DNA of 64,000 bases from Paraburkholderia monticola. Its GTDB lineage: Bacteria > Pseudomonadota > Gammaproteobacteria > Burkholderiales > Burkholderiaceae. This document shows positions 45,203 through 53,797 of the stretch, one piece after another (position 1 is the stretch's first letter; every line of letters starts with the position of its first letter). The notes beneath the pieces are model-generated. The model made no database searches and was not told the DNA's origin. It worked only from the letters and a program-made list of their open reading frames with translations. The DNA lies in the NCBI RefSeq assembly GCF_001580545.1, contig NZ_LRBG01000001.1, positions 124,001 through 188,000 of the forward strand, read 5' to 3'. The position numbers and the translations under genes are program-made.

Positions 45203-45499
45203 ATGGAAACGACGAAGGAAGAAGGAACGATACGGGAGAAGGCCGGTGACATACAGCAAGCCGCCGGTGATCTGCTGGGCGATGTCGGCGCACAAGTTAG
45301 CGGTACGGCGAATGAATTGAGCGGTAAAGCGCAGCAACTCTATGATGATTTCACGGACGTCGTTCGCGAATCTACCGCAGAGCGGCCATTCGCTGCACTG
45401 GCGATAGCCGCCGGCGTGGGTTTCGTACTCGGCGCGTTACACGCGGCAACACGCTCCCGCCCCAACGACGCACCGCACGACTTGAGAAACCGGAGGTAA
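45203..45499 (+). CDS. CsbD-like / ElaB-YqjD (DUF883) tail-anchored protein
   Basis: A 98-residue protein. The N-terminal part is CsbD-like (GTIREKAGDIQQAAGDLLGD, then ANELSGKAQQLYDDF). The C-terminal part is a glycine-rich membrane span (PFAALAIAAGVGFVLGALHA) followed by a short basic tail, the signature of YqjD/ElaB proteins. These associate with ribosomes and membranes in stationary phase in E. coli. It is the first of three consecutive plus-strand genes that mirror the yqjD-yqjE-yqjK cluster. GAGGAG precedes ATG 45203. Confidence 0.85.
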   Translation: METTKEEGTIREKAGDIQQAAGDLLGDVGAQVSGTANELSGKAQQLYDDFTDVVRESTAERPFAALAIAAGVGFVLGALHAATRSRPNDAPHDLRNRR

Positions 45500-45609
45500 G
45501 GTGATTCAGGTCCTGCCCGCGGACGAGGGCGAAGAAGGCAGACAACAAGCGCGTGGCCGGCCGTCGCTGCGCTTTTTAAAAAACTGCCAGCCCCTTGAGG
45601 AGTAGCGCG

Positions 45610-45984
45610 ATGTCCATACGTTCAAAAGTCACTCAATGGCGAAACGTCAGCAGCTTCTGTGTCGAACGAGCCGCTGATTATGGTGAGCTGGTCGCCGTCG
45701 AGCTCGACGAGACGAGGAAACGCCTGGTTCGTGAATTGAGCGCCCTCGTGGCACTCGCGGCCGCTGGCCTTTTCACGCTGTCGTTCGTGTGCATTGCGGT
45801 CATTGCTACGGCTTGGGGGACATCCTATTTTCTTCCGGTGGTCTGGGGCGTAGCGTTGATGTGGCTTGTGGTGTCCGTCGTGTCCCTGCTGATCGTTCGC
45901 TCGCAGAAACCTGGGCAATCGCTTCATGTTCTGCAAAGCGAACTCCGGAGCGACCTCGATACGTTGAGGGAGGCCCTCAAATGA
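45610..45984 (+). CDS. YqjE-like phage-holin-family membrane protein
   Basis: A 124-residue protein from ATG 45610 with TTGAGGAG upstream. Two membrane spans (ALVALAAAGLFTLSFVCIAV and PVVWGVALMWLVVSVVSLLI) are flanked by an N-terminal amphipathic helix (YGELVAVELDETRKRLVREL), the usual YqjE (Holin-X) layout. It is coupled to the next gene by ATGA overlap and follows the YqjD-like gene by 110 bases. The function is probably membrane adaptation in stationary phase. Confidence 0.85.
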   Translation: MSIRSKVTQWRNVSSFCVERAADYGELVAVELDETRKRLVRELSALVALAAAGLFTLSFVCIAVIATAWGTSYFLPVVWGVALMWLVVSVVSLLIVRSQKPGQSLHVLQSELRSDLDTLREALK

Positions 45985-46292
45985 ACCGTGCATCTGACGC
46001 TAACAAAGCAGAGAGCGAGATCCTGACGCGCATGGCGGCATCGCGAGCAGCGTTACTCGCAGCGAACCACACTGCGCCAGCCTCGGTCCCGGTCTCGCGC
46101 GGACTGAGCAGGCCTCCCGCAGCCAGTCTGATGACTTCGCTCGCGGACGCACCGCGCGTCACGCTGTTGCTGGCTTTATGCGTCGGCGCAATCGCCCTGG
46201 GGCCTCACAGAACACTCAGAATAGTGGGACGTGCGGGGATTACCGCGTTGCTGGCGGGCACAGCCCGCAAGGTGATCGCTCAGGCCGTATGA
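45981..46292 (+). CDS. YqjK-like small membrane protein
   Basis: A 103-residue protein whose ATG overlaps the YqjE-like stop (ATGA). It begins with a polar helix (SEILTRMAASRAALLAANHT), has a span near residues 60-76 (VTLLLALCVGAIALGP), and a short C-terminal helix (GRAGITALLAGTARKVIAQ). The place and plan match the third gene of yqjDEK clusters, although direct similarity to YqjK is not evident by eye. Confidence 0.65.
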   Translation: MNRASDANKAESEILTRMAASRAALLAANHTAPASVPVSRGLSRPPAASLMTSLADAPRVTLLLALCVGAIALGPHRTLRIVGRAGITALLAGTARKVIAQAV

Positions 46293-46347
46293 GGTATTGC
46301 ACACAGTGGACGGCGCACGCCGCGCAGTCTTCAATCGCGGACCCGAC

Positions 46348-46878
46348 CTAAAGCGTCGTGGTCGTGTCGCCTACCGATCTGCTGCCCACCTCGTCGAGCT
46401 TGAGCTGCAGTTCGGCTTTGCGCTTGGTCATTTTTTCGCCGAGCGCCCGAAGGTTGCACTTTGACTTGCGCAGTTCCGGAAAGAGTTCCCGCTCCTCTTC
46501 CTCGATATGATGGTCTACCATCTCGCTCATCACTTTGAAGGTCGCATCGAAGCCCCTGTTGCCGGCCCTCAACGTTTCAAATTTCGCAATCAGGGTCTTG
46601 ACGAGGAAATGTTCGATATACGCCTCTTCAACGTCGACCCTGTCGCTGTCGGGCAATGCCTCCTGCGCGGCTGGATACAGCAGTTCCTCCTCCAGCATCG
46701 TGTGGATGGATAGCTCTTCGCAAGCGCGCTGCGCAAGTGCAGCTTTCGCTTCAAGGTCGTCGGCCTTTTCGAAAGCCGTGAAGAGTTTCTCGACCGCGCG
46801 ATGCTCCGCCTCGAGAAAGGCCAGTGCATCGGGTGCCGTGGATGCTGCTTCGCCTATGTCCTGTTTTGTTGCTTCCAT
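46348..46878 (-). CDS. Hemerythrin HHE-domain protein
   Basis: A 176-residue protein from ATG 46878, fixed by GAGGAG; two upstream in-frame starts lack ribosome sites. The hemerythrin cation-binding histidines are in FLEAEHRAVEKLFTAFEKAD, ELSIHTMLEEELLYPAAQEA, YIEHFLVKTLIAKFE and MVDHHIEEEERELFPELRKS, giving the H...H-x-x-x-E...H...H-x-x-x-E pattern of the HHE family. Such proteins bind a di-iron centre and sense or store oxygen or nitric oxide. Monocistronic, convergent with the YqjK-like gene. Confidence 0.9.
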   Translation of the reverse strand: MEATKQDIGEAASTAPDALAFLEAEHRAVEKLFTAFEKADDLEAKAALAQRACEELSIHTMLEEELLYPAAQEALPDSDRVDVEEAYIEHFLVKTLIAKFETLRAGNRGFDATFKVMSEMVDHHIEEEERELFPELRKSKCNLRALGEKMTKRKAELQLKLDEVGSRSVGDTTTTL

Positions 46879-47225
46879 GCTTATCTCCTCGGTCATGCGG
46901 TTGACTGCAACGGTAGAACGCGTTGTTGAGCAACCCATATGCCCAGTGCGGTCGCGTTGTCGTGCTCGATCGTCGTCGCCAGCAAGACGGTCGCCGTCCG
47001 CTTTCCCGGACATCGGGACGCGCGGAAGTTTGCCCGATGAACCGACCGATAGTTAGCGTTTCCCGGGCATAACAGGACTACACTTGAAAAAAGACATCCT
47101 CGAACGCCCGGGTGACGACGCGACCGTGGTTGCAAACGCCTCGAAATATTCTGAATCGACGCATGCCTGCGTAGAAAGGGCGTCGCGTCGTCCTCTGTGA
47201 GAGTTCTACATAAAGGGAGTCCATC

Positions 47226-47336
47226 ATGACCAAAGCCCACGACGCCAGGAAGACGGAGAAGAAAACCGCCACCAGAACACCGAAGGAAAAGAAAGACGCG
47301 AAGAAGCTGAAGAAGGAGGCTTCGAAGCGTCAGTGA
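47226..47336 (+). CDS. 36-residue Lys-rich protein
   Basis: ATG 47226 follows GGGAG. The product begins MTKAHDARKTEKKTATRTPK and is almost entirely Lys, Thr, Ala and Glu, and so is strongly basic and likely disordered or a charged helix. It may bind nucleic acid. The ABC ATPase-domain gene starts 13 bases downstream. Confidence 0.55.
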   Translation: MTKAHDARKTEKKTATRTPKEKKDAKKLKKEASKRQ

Positions 47337-47349
47337 TATCGCGCACGAG

Positions 47350-48138
47350 ATGGCAGAACGCGGCAACACTGCCCCGTTGCAGATAGAGGAGGCGACTGTA
47401 GACTTCGACAAGGTCACCTTCGCCTATCCCCAACGCCGGCCCGTGCTCAGTGAACTCGACCTGCACATTCGGGCCGGCGAACGGGTGGGACTGATCGGCC
47501 CTTCCGGAGCCGGCAAGTCGACCATTTTTGCCTTGATCCAGCACTTCTACGAACCGCAGTCCGGTTGCATGCGGATCTCGGGACAGGACATCTCGCCCGT
47601 CACCGTGCAAAGTCTGCAGGCGGCGATCTCGATCGTCCCGCAGGACGCTTCCCTGTTTCACCGCTCGCTGATGGATAACATCCGCTATGGTGTTCCGAAC
47701 GCGACCGAAGCCGAAGTTCGCCGCGCATGCGAGGACGCGAACTGTATGGACTTTCTTGCCGCCATGCCCGCGGGGCTCGACACCATCGCTGGGGATCGCG
47801 GCGCAAAGCTATCTGGCGGGCAGCGGCAACGGATCGCCATTGCGCGCGCGATTCTCAAGGATTCGCCAATCCTGATACTGGACGAAGCGACTTCAGCGCT
47901 CGATACGGCCTCCGAACTCGCCATTCAATCCGCCCTTGAGCGGTTGATGAAAAACCGTACCGTCATCGCCATCGCTCACCGCCTCTCCACCTTGCAGACC
48001 TTCGATCGGATAGTCGTGATCAATCGGGGCCGAGTGGTTCAAAGCGGTACCCCGGCGGAACTGGCTGCCGTCCCGGGCATGTATCGCGAGACACTGACGC
48101 GACAGCGCAAGCGCGTACCCGCATCGAACACAGCCTGA
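47350..48138 (+). CDS. ABC-exporter ATPase domain lacking its membrane domain
   Basis: A 262-residue nucleotide-binding domain of the MsbA/ATM exporter type: A-loop VTFAYPQRRPVL, Walker A GPSGAGKST, Q-loop IVPQDASLFHRS, signature LSGGQRQRIAIARAIL, Walker B ILILDEATSAL, and switch His in IAIAHRLSTL. In this family the domain normally follows a six-TM domain in the same chain, which is absent here; the sequence upstream is a Lys-rich small gene. The frame is open for some codons before ATG 47350, so it looks like a fragment cut out of a larger gene by rearrangement. It could be inactive or work with a distant membrane partner. Confidence 0.8.
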   Translation: MAERGNTAPLQIEEATVDFDKVTFAYPQRRPVLSELDLHIRAGERVGLIGPSGAGKSTIFALIQHFYEPQSGCMRISGQDISPVTVQSLQAAISIVPQDASLFHRSLMDNIRYGVPNATEAEVRRACEDANCMDFLAAMPAGLDTIAGDRGAKLSGGQRQRIAIARAILKDSPILILDEATSALDTASELAIQSALERLMKNRTVIAIAHRLSTLQTFDRIVVINRGRVVQSGTPAELAAVPGMYRETLTRQRKRVPASNTA

Positions 48139-48289
48139 AAGCAAACCACCCATTCAAAATGCAGCCTGAGCGGTAGAACCGTTGCACGATGCCTCCATGG
48201 AGCCGGGCGATGCGGATTAGACGGCAAATGAATTCGAAGCCTCGCTGGCGATGGCCTCGTGTTCTACAAGAATGTACCTGTTCTTGAAT

Positions 48290-48580
48290 TCAAGTCCTTG
48301 CTGCTTGCGACAGTCGATCGACGAAAAACGCTGCGCGGGCCATACGACACCCTGCTCGACGCTGTAGCGCAACGTGCGTACAGGCGCACATCTTGTGACT
48401 CGCGTTTCGTTTGGCTTCGGACAAGTGGTCCTTCGCACTTCGGGCAGCATGGCTGATGATCGAGTTAACAATTTCCAGGTGATCCATTTCTTCGGTTGCG
48501 GGATGCGTCCGGCACCGGACAGACGCCGGTCACGAATCAGCGCATACCTCAATTGTTTGATCAAAGCTCGCCCGCAATGA
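48290..48580 (-). pseudogene. Possible Mn-catalase/ferritin-like remnant
   Basis: The minus strand reads ATEEMDHLEIVNSIISHAAR, very close to the intact Mn-catalase motif IATEELSHLEIVGSIVAML at 35.4 kb. The downstream part soon becomes unrelated and ends at a stop. The segment just before it (IKQLRYALIRDRRLSGAGRI) is in another frame. Interpreted as a short, frameshifted fragment of a second Mn-catalase-type gene. Confidence 0.4.
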
Positions 48581-48625
48581 CAGGAAAACGCTGGCGGGCG
48601 CCTCTGGCTCGCCTTGGAGACCGCC

Positions 48626-49108
48626 ATGAAAAGCAATACCGCTACCTTCCCGCCGGGACGTTCATCTGCAGCTATTGCAGCACTCTTTCTCGCGATCACG
48701 GCACTCGCCTGCCCGGCGGACGCTGCGACACCCGCACAGAATCCGGCACCAGCACACGTCATTACCGTGGCGGCACACGAGTCGATTGACTCGCGCATCA
48801 ACAGCCTTCACAGCAAGCTTCAGATCACCCAGGCGCAGGAAGCGCTCTGGCAAAAGGTCGCGCAGGTCATGCGCGACAATGAGAATACGATGCACGCGCT
48901 TAGAGAAACTCGCATGAGTCAAATGAACAACATGAGCGCCATGGATGATCTCAAGTCCTACGGTCAGGCCGCCGACGCGCATGCCGAGGGCATCAGAAAA
49001 CTCACGCCTGTGTTCCAAACGCTGTACGACAGCATGTCCGACAAGCAGAAAAAGAACACCGATTTGATCTTCCGGACAGAGCACCACGATTCGGCAAAGA
49101 AAGGCTGA
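48626..49108 (+). CDS. Spy/CpxP-like periplasmic protein (LTXXQ family)
   Basis: A 160-residue protein from ATG 48626 with TTGGAG upstream. A signal peptide (AAIAALFLAITALACPADAA) precedes a helical mature part. The LTxxQ-type motif appears as LQITQAQEALWQKVAQVMRD, and a second helix pair ends TPVFQTLYDSMSDKQKKNTD. Spy/CpxP-family proteins are periplasmic chaperones induced by envelope stress. A His-rich periplasmic protein gene follows on the same strand. Confidence 0.8.
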   Translation: MKSNTATFPPGRSSAAIAALFLAITALACPADAATPAQNPAPAHVITVAAHESIDSRINSLHSKLQITQAQEALWQKVAQVMRDNENTMHALRETRMSQMNNMSAMDDLKSYGQAADAHAEGIRKLTPVFQTLYDSMSDKQKKNTDLIFRTEHHDSAKKG

Positions 49109-49179
49109 TCGCGGGTCACCCGCGATGGGTGTGACTCGAAACAGCGTCGTACGCCGCTTCGGGCCGCAGACAGGAGAAC

Positions 49180-49521
49180 ATGATGAAAAGCACGGAAAGA
49201 CGAACCGCGTACAGGGATTCGATGAAGAGCCGGATTGTGATGGCGTCCGCTATCGCGTTAGTCGTCAGCGGGTTGTTCGTTTCGCCCGCGCTGGGTGCCA
49301 ACAACGATCAGCACGAGCAGCAGCAACATACGACCAATGGCGGAAATCACCGTGAGCAGGGACATCAGGACGCTCACCGAGATCAACACTATCAGCACGA
49401 TGCCCGGCGCCACGGCGACGATTACAGCCGTCAGGACTACGTCGACTCTCCACCGCCCGTTGTCTACGCTCCCGATGAGTCGCCTGGCATCAGTTTGTTC
49501 ATACCGATCCAGCTTCGCTAG
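49180..49521 (+). CDS. His/Gln-rich secreted protein
   Basis: About 112 residues with a signal peptide (RIVMASAIALVVSGLFVSPA, cleavage after ALGA). The mature protein is rich in His, Gln, Asp and Arg (DQHEQQQHTTNGGNHREQGH) and ends in a hydrophobic GISLFIPIQLR. The composition suggests metal binding in the periplasm, similar in style to RcnB-like proteins, but that domain is not clearly present. ATG 49180 or 49183; GGAG upstream. Confidence 0.7.
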   Translation: MMKSTERRTAYRDSMKSRIVMASAIALVVSGLFVSPALGANNDQHEQQQHTTNGGNHREQGHQDAHRDQHYQHDARRHGDDYSRQDYVDSPPPVVYAPDESPGISLFIPIQLR

Positions 49522-49811
49522 CAGGAACGGCACGTAATCCAGACCGCACGCTGCTGTCCTGACCAACCATCGCCGAACAGGAGAACACGGGGGAGTTTCC
49601 CCCGCGCGCCTGACGGCGCTGGCGGAGCGTTTTTCAACTGTAGGAATAGTTGACGGACACACGCGACGTTTTCCGCCATTTGTTAAAACATGCCAAAGTG
49701 TGCCCAATACGCGCGAGAACTATAATCCGAAGTAGCGACCCGGTTTGTCATCCGGAATCGCTGCGATGACCACATCGCGCAGTTTTCAGGCAGGATTCTG
49801 AGGAGCGGCAC

Positions 49812-50531
49812 ATGGCGAACGAGTGTCAGGCGAAAGACAACCATCTGCTCTCCGTTTTGCCGGACATCGAGTCGGCGCGTCTTTCACCCCATCTGGTTGT
49901 CGTCGATATGCCCTTGGGGCGCGTCGTCTATGAATCCGGCGACCGGCTCGATCACGTCTATTTCCCCACCACGTCGATCGTCTCACTGCTCTACGTGATG
50001 GAAGACGGCTCCTCCGCCGAGATTGCGATTGTGGGCAACGAAGGAATCATCGGTATCGCCCTCTTCATGGGCGGAGAGACCATGCCCAATCGCGCCATCG
50101 TGCAAAGCGCCGGCGAGGCGTACCGGCTCGATGCACGGATCCTGAAAGAGGAGTTTCACCGCGCGGGACCCGTGCAGCGGCTATTGCTGCGCTACACGCA
50201 GGCGTTGATCACGCAGATGGCACAGACCGCCGTTTGCAACCGTCACCACTCGATCGACCAGCAGCTGTGCCGCTGGCTGCTGCTCAGCATCGACCGCCTG
50301 CCATCGAACGAACTGAAGATGACTCAGGAACTGATCGCAAACATGCTGGGCGTGCGCCGATCCGGGGTCACCGAAGCGGCGTTGAAGCTTCAGGATGCGG
50401 GGCTGATCCGCTATAGCCACGGCCATATCGAAGTGCTGGATCGCCCTGGACTCGAAAAGCGTGTGTGCGAGTGCTACAACGTGGTCAGACGGGAATTCGA
50501 CCGCCTGCTGCCAGACCTCAAGGCCCTGTAA
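49812..50531 (+). CDS. Crp/Fnr-family transcription regulator
   Basis: A 239-residue protein. The N-terminal cNMP-binding-like beta-barrel (PLGRVVYESGDRLDHVYFPT, then AEIAIVGNEGIIGIALFMGG) is followed by the long dimer helix and a C-terminal winged helix (MTQELIANMLGVRRSGVTEA). It lacks the Cys cluster of FNR and an obvious cAMP-binding R-S motif, so the ligand is unknown. Members of this subgroup are common in rhizobia and Burkholderia. A possible -10 (TATAAT at 49,721-49,726) lies 86 bases upstream. GAGGAG precedes the ATG. Confidence 0.9.
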   Translation: MANECQAKDNHLLSVLPDIESARLSPHLVVVDMPLGRVVYESGDRLDHVYFPTTSIVSLLYVMEDGSSAEIAIVGNEGIIGIALFMGGETMPNRAIVQSAGEAYRLDARILKEEFHRAGPVQRLLLRYTQALITQMAQTAVCNRHHSIDQQLCRWLLLSIDRLPSNELKMTQELIANMLGVRRSGVTEAALKLQDAGLIRYSHGHIEVLDRPGLEKRVCECYNVVRREFDRLLPDLKAL

Positions 50532-50638
50532 GCGGCGCGTCCCGAAGAGTCCCCCTAAAGCGCGATGATCGCCTTGAGTACTTGCATATCTACTGCGTGC
50601 ACAAGGATCTTCCAAGCGTCAAGGGTATCGCCAGGTTC

Positions 50639-50833
50639 CTATCTGGCGATCAGTTCACGCGAGCCGGGCGCGACGCTGTAGAAGCGTCCACGCGTCGAGT
50701 CGACGCACCCGGCAATGGTATGTCGTTTGTCCTTCTGCTCAACCCTCGGGTCGGACGCGCTGATCGTCGTGCAGCCTGATGACGACAGACAGACCGCGAG
50801 GATCGATCCCCGCACATTGCGCCACGACGTCAC
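50639..50833 (-). pseudogene. Truncated third SYLF lipoprotein gene
   Basis: The frame gives a signal peptide and lipobox (SILAVCLSSSGCTTISAS), then KDKRHTIAGCVDSTRGRFYS and SRELIAR, closely parallel to the two intact SYLF genes (MDKRHTIDAGVDSTLARLYV in copy 2). It stops after about 65 residues, before the rest of the SYLF domain. Only the first third remains, so it is a pseudogene. It lies between the Crp/Fnr and SagB-type genes. Confidence 0.75.
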
Positions 50834-50908
50834 GAAGAACCTGGCTCAGCAGCCTGCCAGCGGGTTAAGTACTGCCTCATACGCGCACATTCCTGGTCGG
50901 AAGGGAAC

Positions 50909-52507
50909 ATGGAACCGTTAGAACATGCCCTGCTTGAATATCACGAACGCAGCAAGCATCGCGTCGACCGCTACGCTCCAGGCCCTCGGGAGCTCGACTG
51001 GGCAACGCAGCCTGATCCGTTCCGGGTATTTTCCGGTGCACCGCGCGTGGATCTGCCGTTAGCCGCGGACACGTTGGCTACTCGCTACAACACGTTGCGC
51101 TGCGGTACCCTGCCACCCGCGCATGCATTCGATCTACCCAGCCTGGCAATCCTGTTCGAGCTCTCGCTCGGCCTGTCGGCGTGGAAATCCTGGGGCACCC
51201 AGCGATGGGCATTGCGCTGCAATCCATCAAGCGGAAATCTGCATCCGACCGAGTGCTATCTTCTGTGTCCTTCTTTGCCCGGATTGTCCGGAGGCGTCTA
51301 CCACTACCTGAGCCGGGATCATGCGCTTGAACATCGCGCGGCGGTGGACGATCCGCGATGGGCTGAGGCGTTTGCCGAGAGCGGTGTCCTGGTCGGCGTA
51401 AGCTCGATCCACTGGCGCGAGGTATGGAAATACGGTCTTCGTGCCTGGCGTTACTGCCAGCACGATTGCGGCCATGTCATCGCCGCGGTGAGTTACGCGG
51501 CGGCAGCGCTCGGCTGGCAAACGCGGCTAATGGAGGCGGCTGCCGATGACGCTACGGCCGGTTTGCTCGGCCTGGACCGCGGCGAAGATTTCGTCGATGC
51601 CGAAGCGGAAGCGCCGGATGTTTTACTCTGGATCGGCAATCCTGAACGACAGCCGGATCTTGAACTCATGCTGGCCGCGTTGGATAAGGCTGCGTGGTAC
51701 GGACACGCGAACCAGCTGAGCTCCGGACACGTGAAGTGGCCCGAGATCGATTCGATCCAACGCGCCACACGTAAGTACCGTACTCGTGAAACGTACTTGC
51801 CGAATCCGCAACACCATTCTTCGCCCACGACGCCCGCCCTTGATCTCAGCTTTGCCCACATCGCACGGCAGCGCCGCAGCGCTGTGAATTTCGACGGGAA
51901 AACGTCGATCACCGAGGCGGCGTTTTTTAGCATGCTGGCGTGTTTGTTACCCGGTCGCGAGACACCACCGTGGAACGCACAGACATCCGCCGTGGCCGTG
52001 CATGTGGCGCTACTGGTACACCGCGTCGATGGCCTGACGCCGGGTCTGTATATGCTCGTGAGGAATCCGCAAGCGCTGCTGGATCTCAGACAGTCTCTGC
52101 GGCCAGAATGGCTGTGGGAGAAGACCGGGCCGGAGTGTCTGCCGCTCTATCTTCTGCTGCCCTACGATTTACGCGCCATTGCAAAGACGATCTGCTGCCA
52201 CCAGGATATCGCCGCCGACTCCTGCTTTGCGCTGGGAATGATCACAAGACTCGAGATCGCCCTCGCACAACCATGGCGTTATCGCCAGCTGTTCTGGGAA
52301 TGCGGCGTTCTCGGCCAAGTCCTCTATCTCGAGGCCGAAGCCGCTGGCGTGCGTGCAACAGGGATAGGCTGCTTTTTCGATGATGAAATGCACACGCTGC
52401 TCGGAGTAAAGAATCACGCCTGGCAAAGCCTGTATCACTTTACCGTTGGGGGTGCGGTAGACGATGAACGCCTCTGCACATTGCCGCCGTATGAGGTTCA
52501 ATCTTAA
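50909..52507 (+). CDS. SagB-type dehydrogenase (tandem nitroreductase-like) protein
   Basis: A 532-residue protein with two flavin-dependent nitroreductase-like halves. The first half carries NPSSGNLHPTECYLL (FMN-binding loop) and GLRAWRYCQHDCGHVIAAVS. The second half carries RQRRSAVNFDGKTSITEAAF, SCFALGMITRLEIAL and a terminal ATGIGCFFDDEMHTLLG. This is the layout of stand-alone SagB-type oxidoreductases, which in toxin biosynthesis oxidise azolines but are also frequent outside such clusters. No cyclodehydratase or precursor peptide gene is nearby, so the substrate is unknown. ATG 50909 follows AAGGG. Confidence 0.85.
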   Translation: MEPLEHALLEYHERSKHRVDRYAPGPRELDWATQPDPFRVFSGAPRVDLPLAADTLATRYNTLRCGTLPPAHAFDLPSLAILFELSLGLSAWKSWGTQRWALRCNPSSGNLHPTECYLLCPSLPGLSGGVYHYLSRDHALEHRAAVDDPRWAEAFAESGVLVGVSSIHWREVWKYGLRAWRYCQHDCGHVIAAVSYAAAALGWQTRLMEAAADDATAGLLGLDRGEDFVDAEAEAPDVLLWIGNPERQPDLELMLAALDKAAWYGHANQLSSGHVKWPEIDSIQRATRKYRTRETYLPNPQHHSSPTTPALDLSFAHIARQRRSAVNFDGKTSITEAAFFSMLACLLPGRETPPWNAQTSAVAVHVALLVHRVDGLTPGLYMLVRNPQALLDLRQSLRPEWLWEKTGPECLPLYLLLPYDLRAIAKTICCHQDIAADSCFALGMITRLEIALAQPWRYRQLFWECGVLGQVLYLEAEAAGVRATGIGCFFDDEMHTLLGVKNHAWQSLYHFTVGGAVDDERLCTLPPYEVQS

Positions 52508-52657
52508 GGCCGTTATGCCGCGCGTCGCCAATGGCGCGACTGCCTCCGCGAGAATCAACCAGCAACAGAATGCTTCATGACATGCGCCGATCTTCGCCAT
52601 CGACGAACCTCATTCGATGCCGATGCCTCCGGCACGACGTTTGTTGCCGTCGTCTCC

Positions 52658-52673
52658 GGTACGGAACCGTACC
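52658..52673. promoter_or_regulatory. GTACG-N4-CGTAC inverted repeat upstream of a PRC-barrel gene
   Basis: GGTACGG, AA, CCGTACC: perfect seven-base arms, about 130 bases before ATG 52806. Confidence 0.5.
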
Positions 52674-52805
52674 GACATCAATTCCGCTTGCGAGCACCGT
52701 ATTCATGCGCCGCGCAACTGGGCCAGCTTCGCCTCTGGATGTCAAGTTGACGTCGAGCGCGTACTGACCATACAGATGACGAGCAGGCGAACAGAGAGGT
52801 CCACC

Positions 52806-53198
52806 ATGAAAAGCTATATCGCGACGCTGCCGGCGACGCTGCTTATCTTTGCCCTGACGAGTGGCACGCTAGAGGCTCAGGGAACGCCACAACCGATCAA
52901 CGCGAAACGCGTTGACGTCGTGCAACTGGCGACCGGATACCGGGCATCGAAGATCGATGGAGCCCCGGTGTTCAACCACAGCCACGACAAGATCGGGACG
53001 ATCGATGATCTGATTATCGGCCCGAACAATCCGGTACCTTATGCGATCCTGTCGGTAGGCGGCTTTCTCGGCATGGGAACTCATCTGGTCGCGGTGCCAT
53101 GGAACAGCCTGCAGATCGTCGACCGGCAAATGCGTTTGCCGGACGCGACCAAAGAATCGCTAAAAGCATTACCCGAATTCAGATATGCGCCTGATTAG
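52806..53198 (+). CDS. Secreted single PRC-barrel protein
   Basis: A 130-residue protein from ATG 52806 (GAGAGG upstream). A signal peptide (LPATLLIFALTSGTLEAQG) is followed by one PRC-barrel domain (FNHSHDKIGTIDDLIIGPNN, PYAILSVGGFLGMGTHLVAV, PWNSLQI). Secreted PRC-barrel proteins of this length are common in Burkholderia and rhizobia; the function is unknown. It lies next to the duplicated SYLF/PRC block but has no counterpart in the other block. Confidence 0.85.
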   Translation: MKSYIATLPATLLIFALTSGTLEAQGTPQPINAKRVDVVQLATGYRASKIDGAPVFNHSHDKIGTIDDLIIGPNNPVPYAILSVGGFLGMGTHLVAVPWNSLQIVDRQMRLPDATKESLKALPEFRYAPD

Positions 53199-53523
53199 GC
53201 TGCCCTACGTGCAAGACAACTGGTAACCGCATCGAGTCTGGGGCCCTACGGCTTGCCGAGCGTCACCGTCACACTATGACGCTTGCCGTCGTCGAGCAGT
53301 TTCCCGGCTGACTTGCCGCCGGCGAGGCGCAGGCCGTCCACGACGACGCAGCTCACGTCATGGCTCACGCACAAGCTCGTACCAGGGCGACGGCAGGTCC
53401 TTACGAGATCACATTGGCGCGTCTCTGTTCGCGGGAGAAAGCGCAGGCGTAGGGACCTGAACAATGACCACTATCGCGGCCCGGAAGAGCCCGTTGTCCT
53501 CGCCGCTTTGATCGCTTCGTGGA

Positions 53524-53679
53524 CTACAGGCCGTATCGCTCACGCAACCTGGCCTGCTCGCCCTCTCCGCTCGACTGGCTGGGACGCTGTCCATGCTCGA
53601 GTGGATGTGCCGAGCGGTACAAAGAAACGCCGAAAATCAGTGCCATCCCGATCAGGATTCCCCACATTGCGTATGTCAT
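53524..53679 (-). CDS. 51-residue membrane protein (copy 2)
   Basis: ATG 53679 opens MTYAMWGILIGMALIFGVSL, then YRS and a polar tail ending LRERYGL, 51 residues in all. It matches copy 1 at 25,769-25,924 in length, in the WGIL-x-GM start and in FxxSLYR. A ribosome site (AAGGG) lies nine bases upstream. It is divergent from SYLF copy 2, as copy 1 is from SYLF copy 1. Confidence 0.75.
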   Translation of the reverse strand: MTYAMWGILIGMALIFGVSLYRSAHPLEHGQRPSQSSGEGEQARLRERYGL

Positions 53680-53797
53680 GGTGTGCCCTTAAAGGAGGGG
53701 GGACGGCTAGTCGCAGGCATTGCGTCGACACCTCTGGTGGAATGCGGAACGAGTGGAAAGCAGGAACGCATAGTGCAACCGATAAAGGCTTGCGTCT

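Noticed and set aside
48259..48456. Plus-strand frame starting MFYKNVPVLEFKS, resembling an Mn-catalase start
   Set aside because: Only the first few residues are suggestive, and it is antisense to a stronger Mn-catalase-like match on the other strand.
53246..53464. 72-residue minus-strand frame ending DDGKRHSVTVTLGKP
   Set aside because: Its C-terminal half looks protein-like, but the start is Arg-rich, has no ribosome site and matches no family I know; could be a remnant but not supportable.
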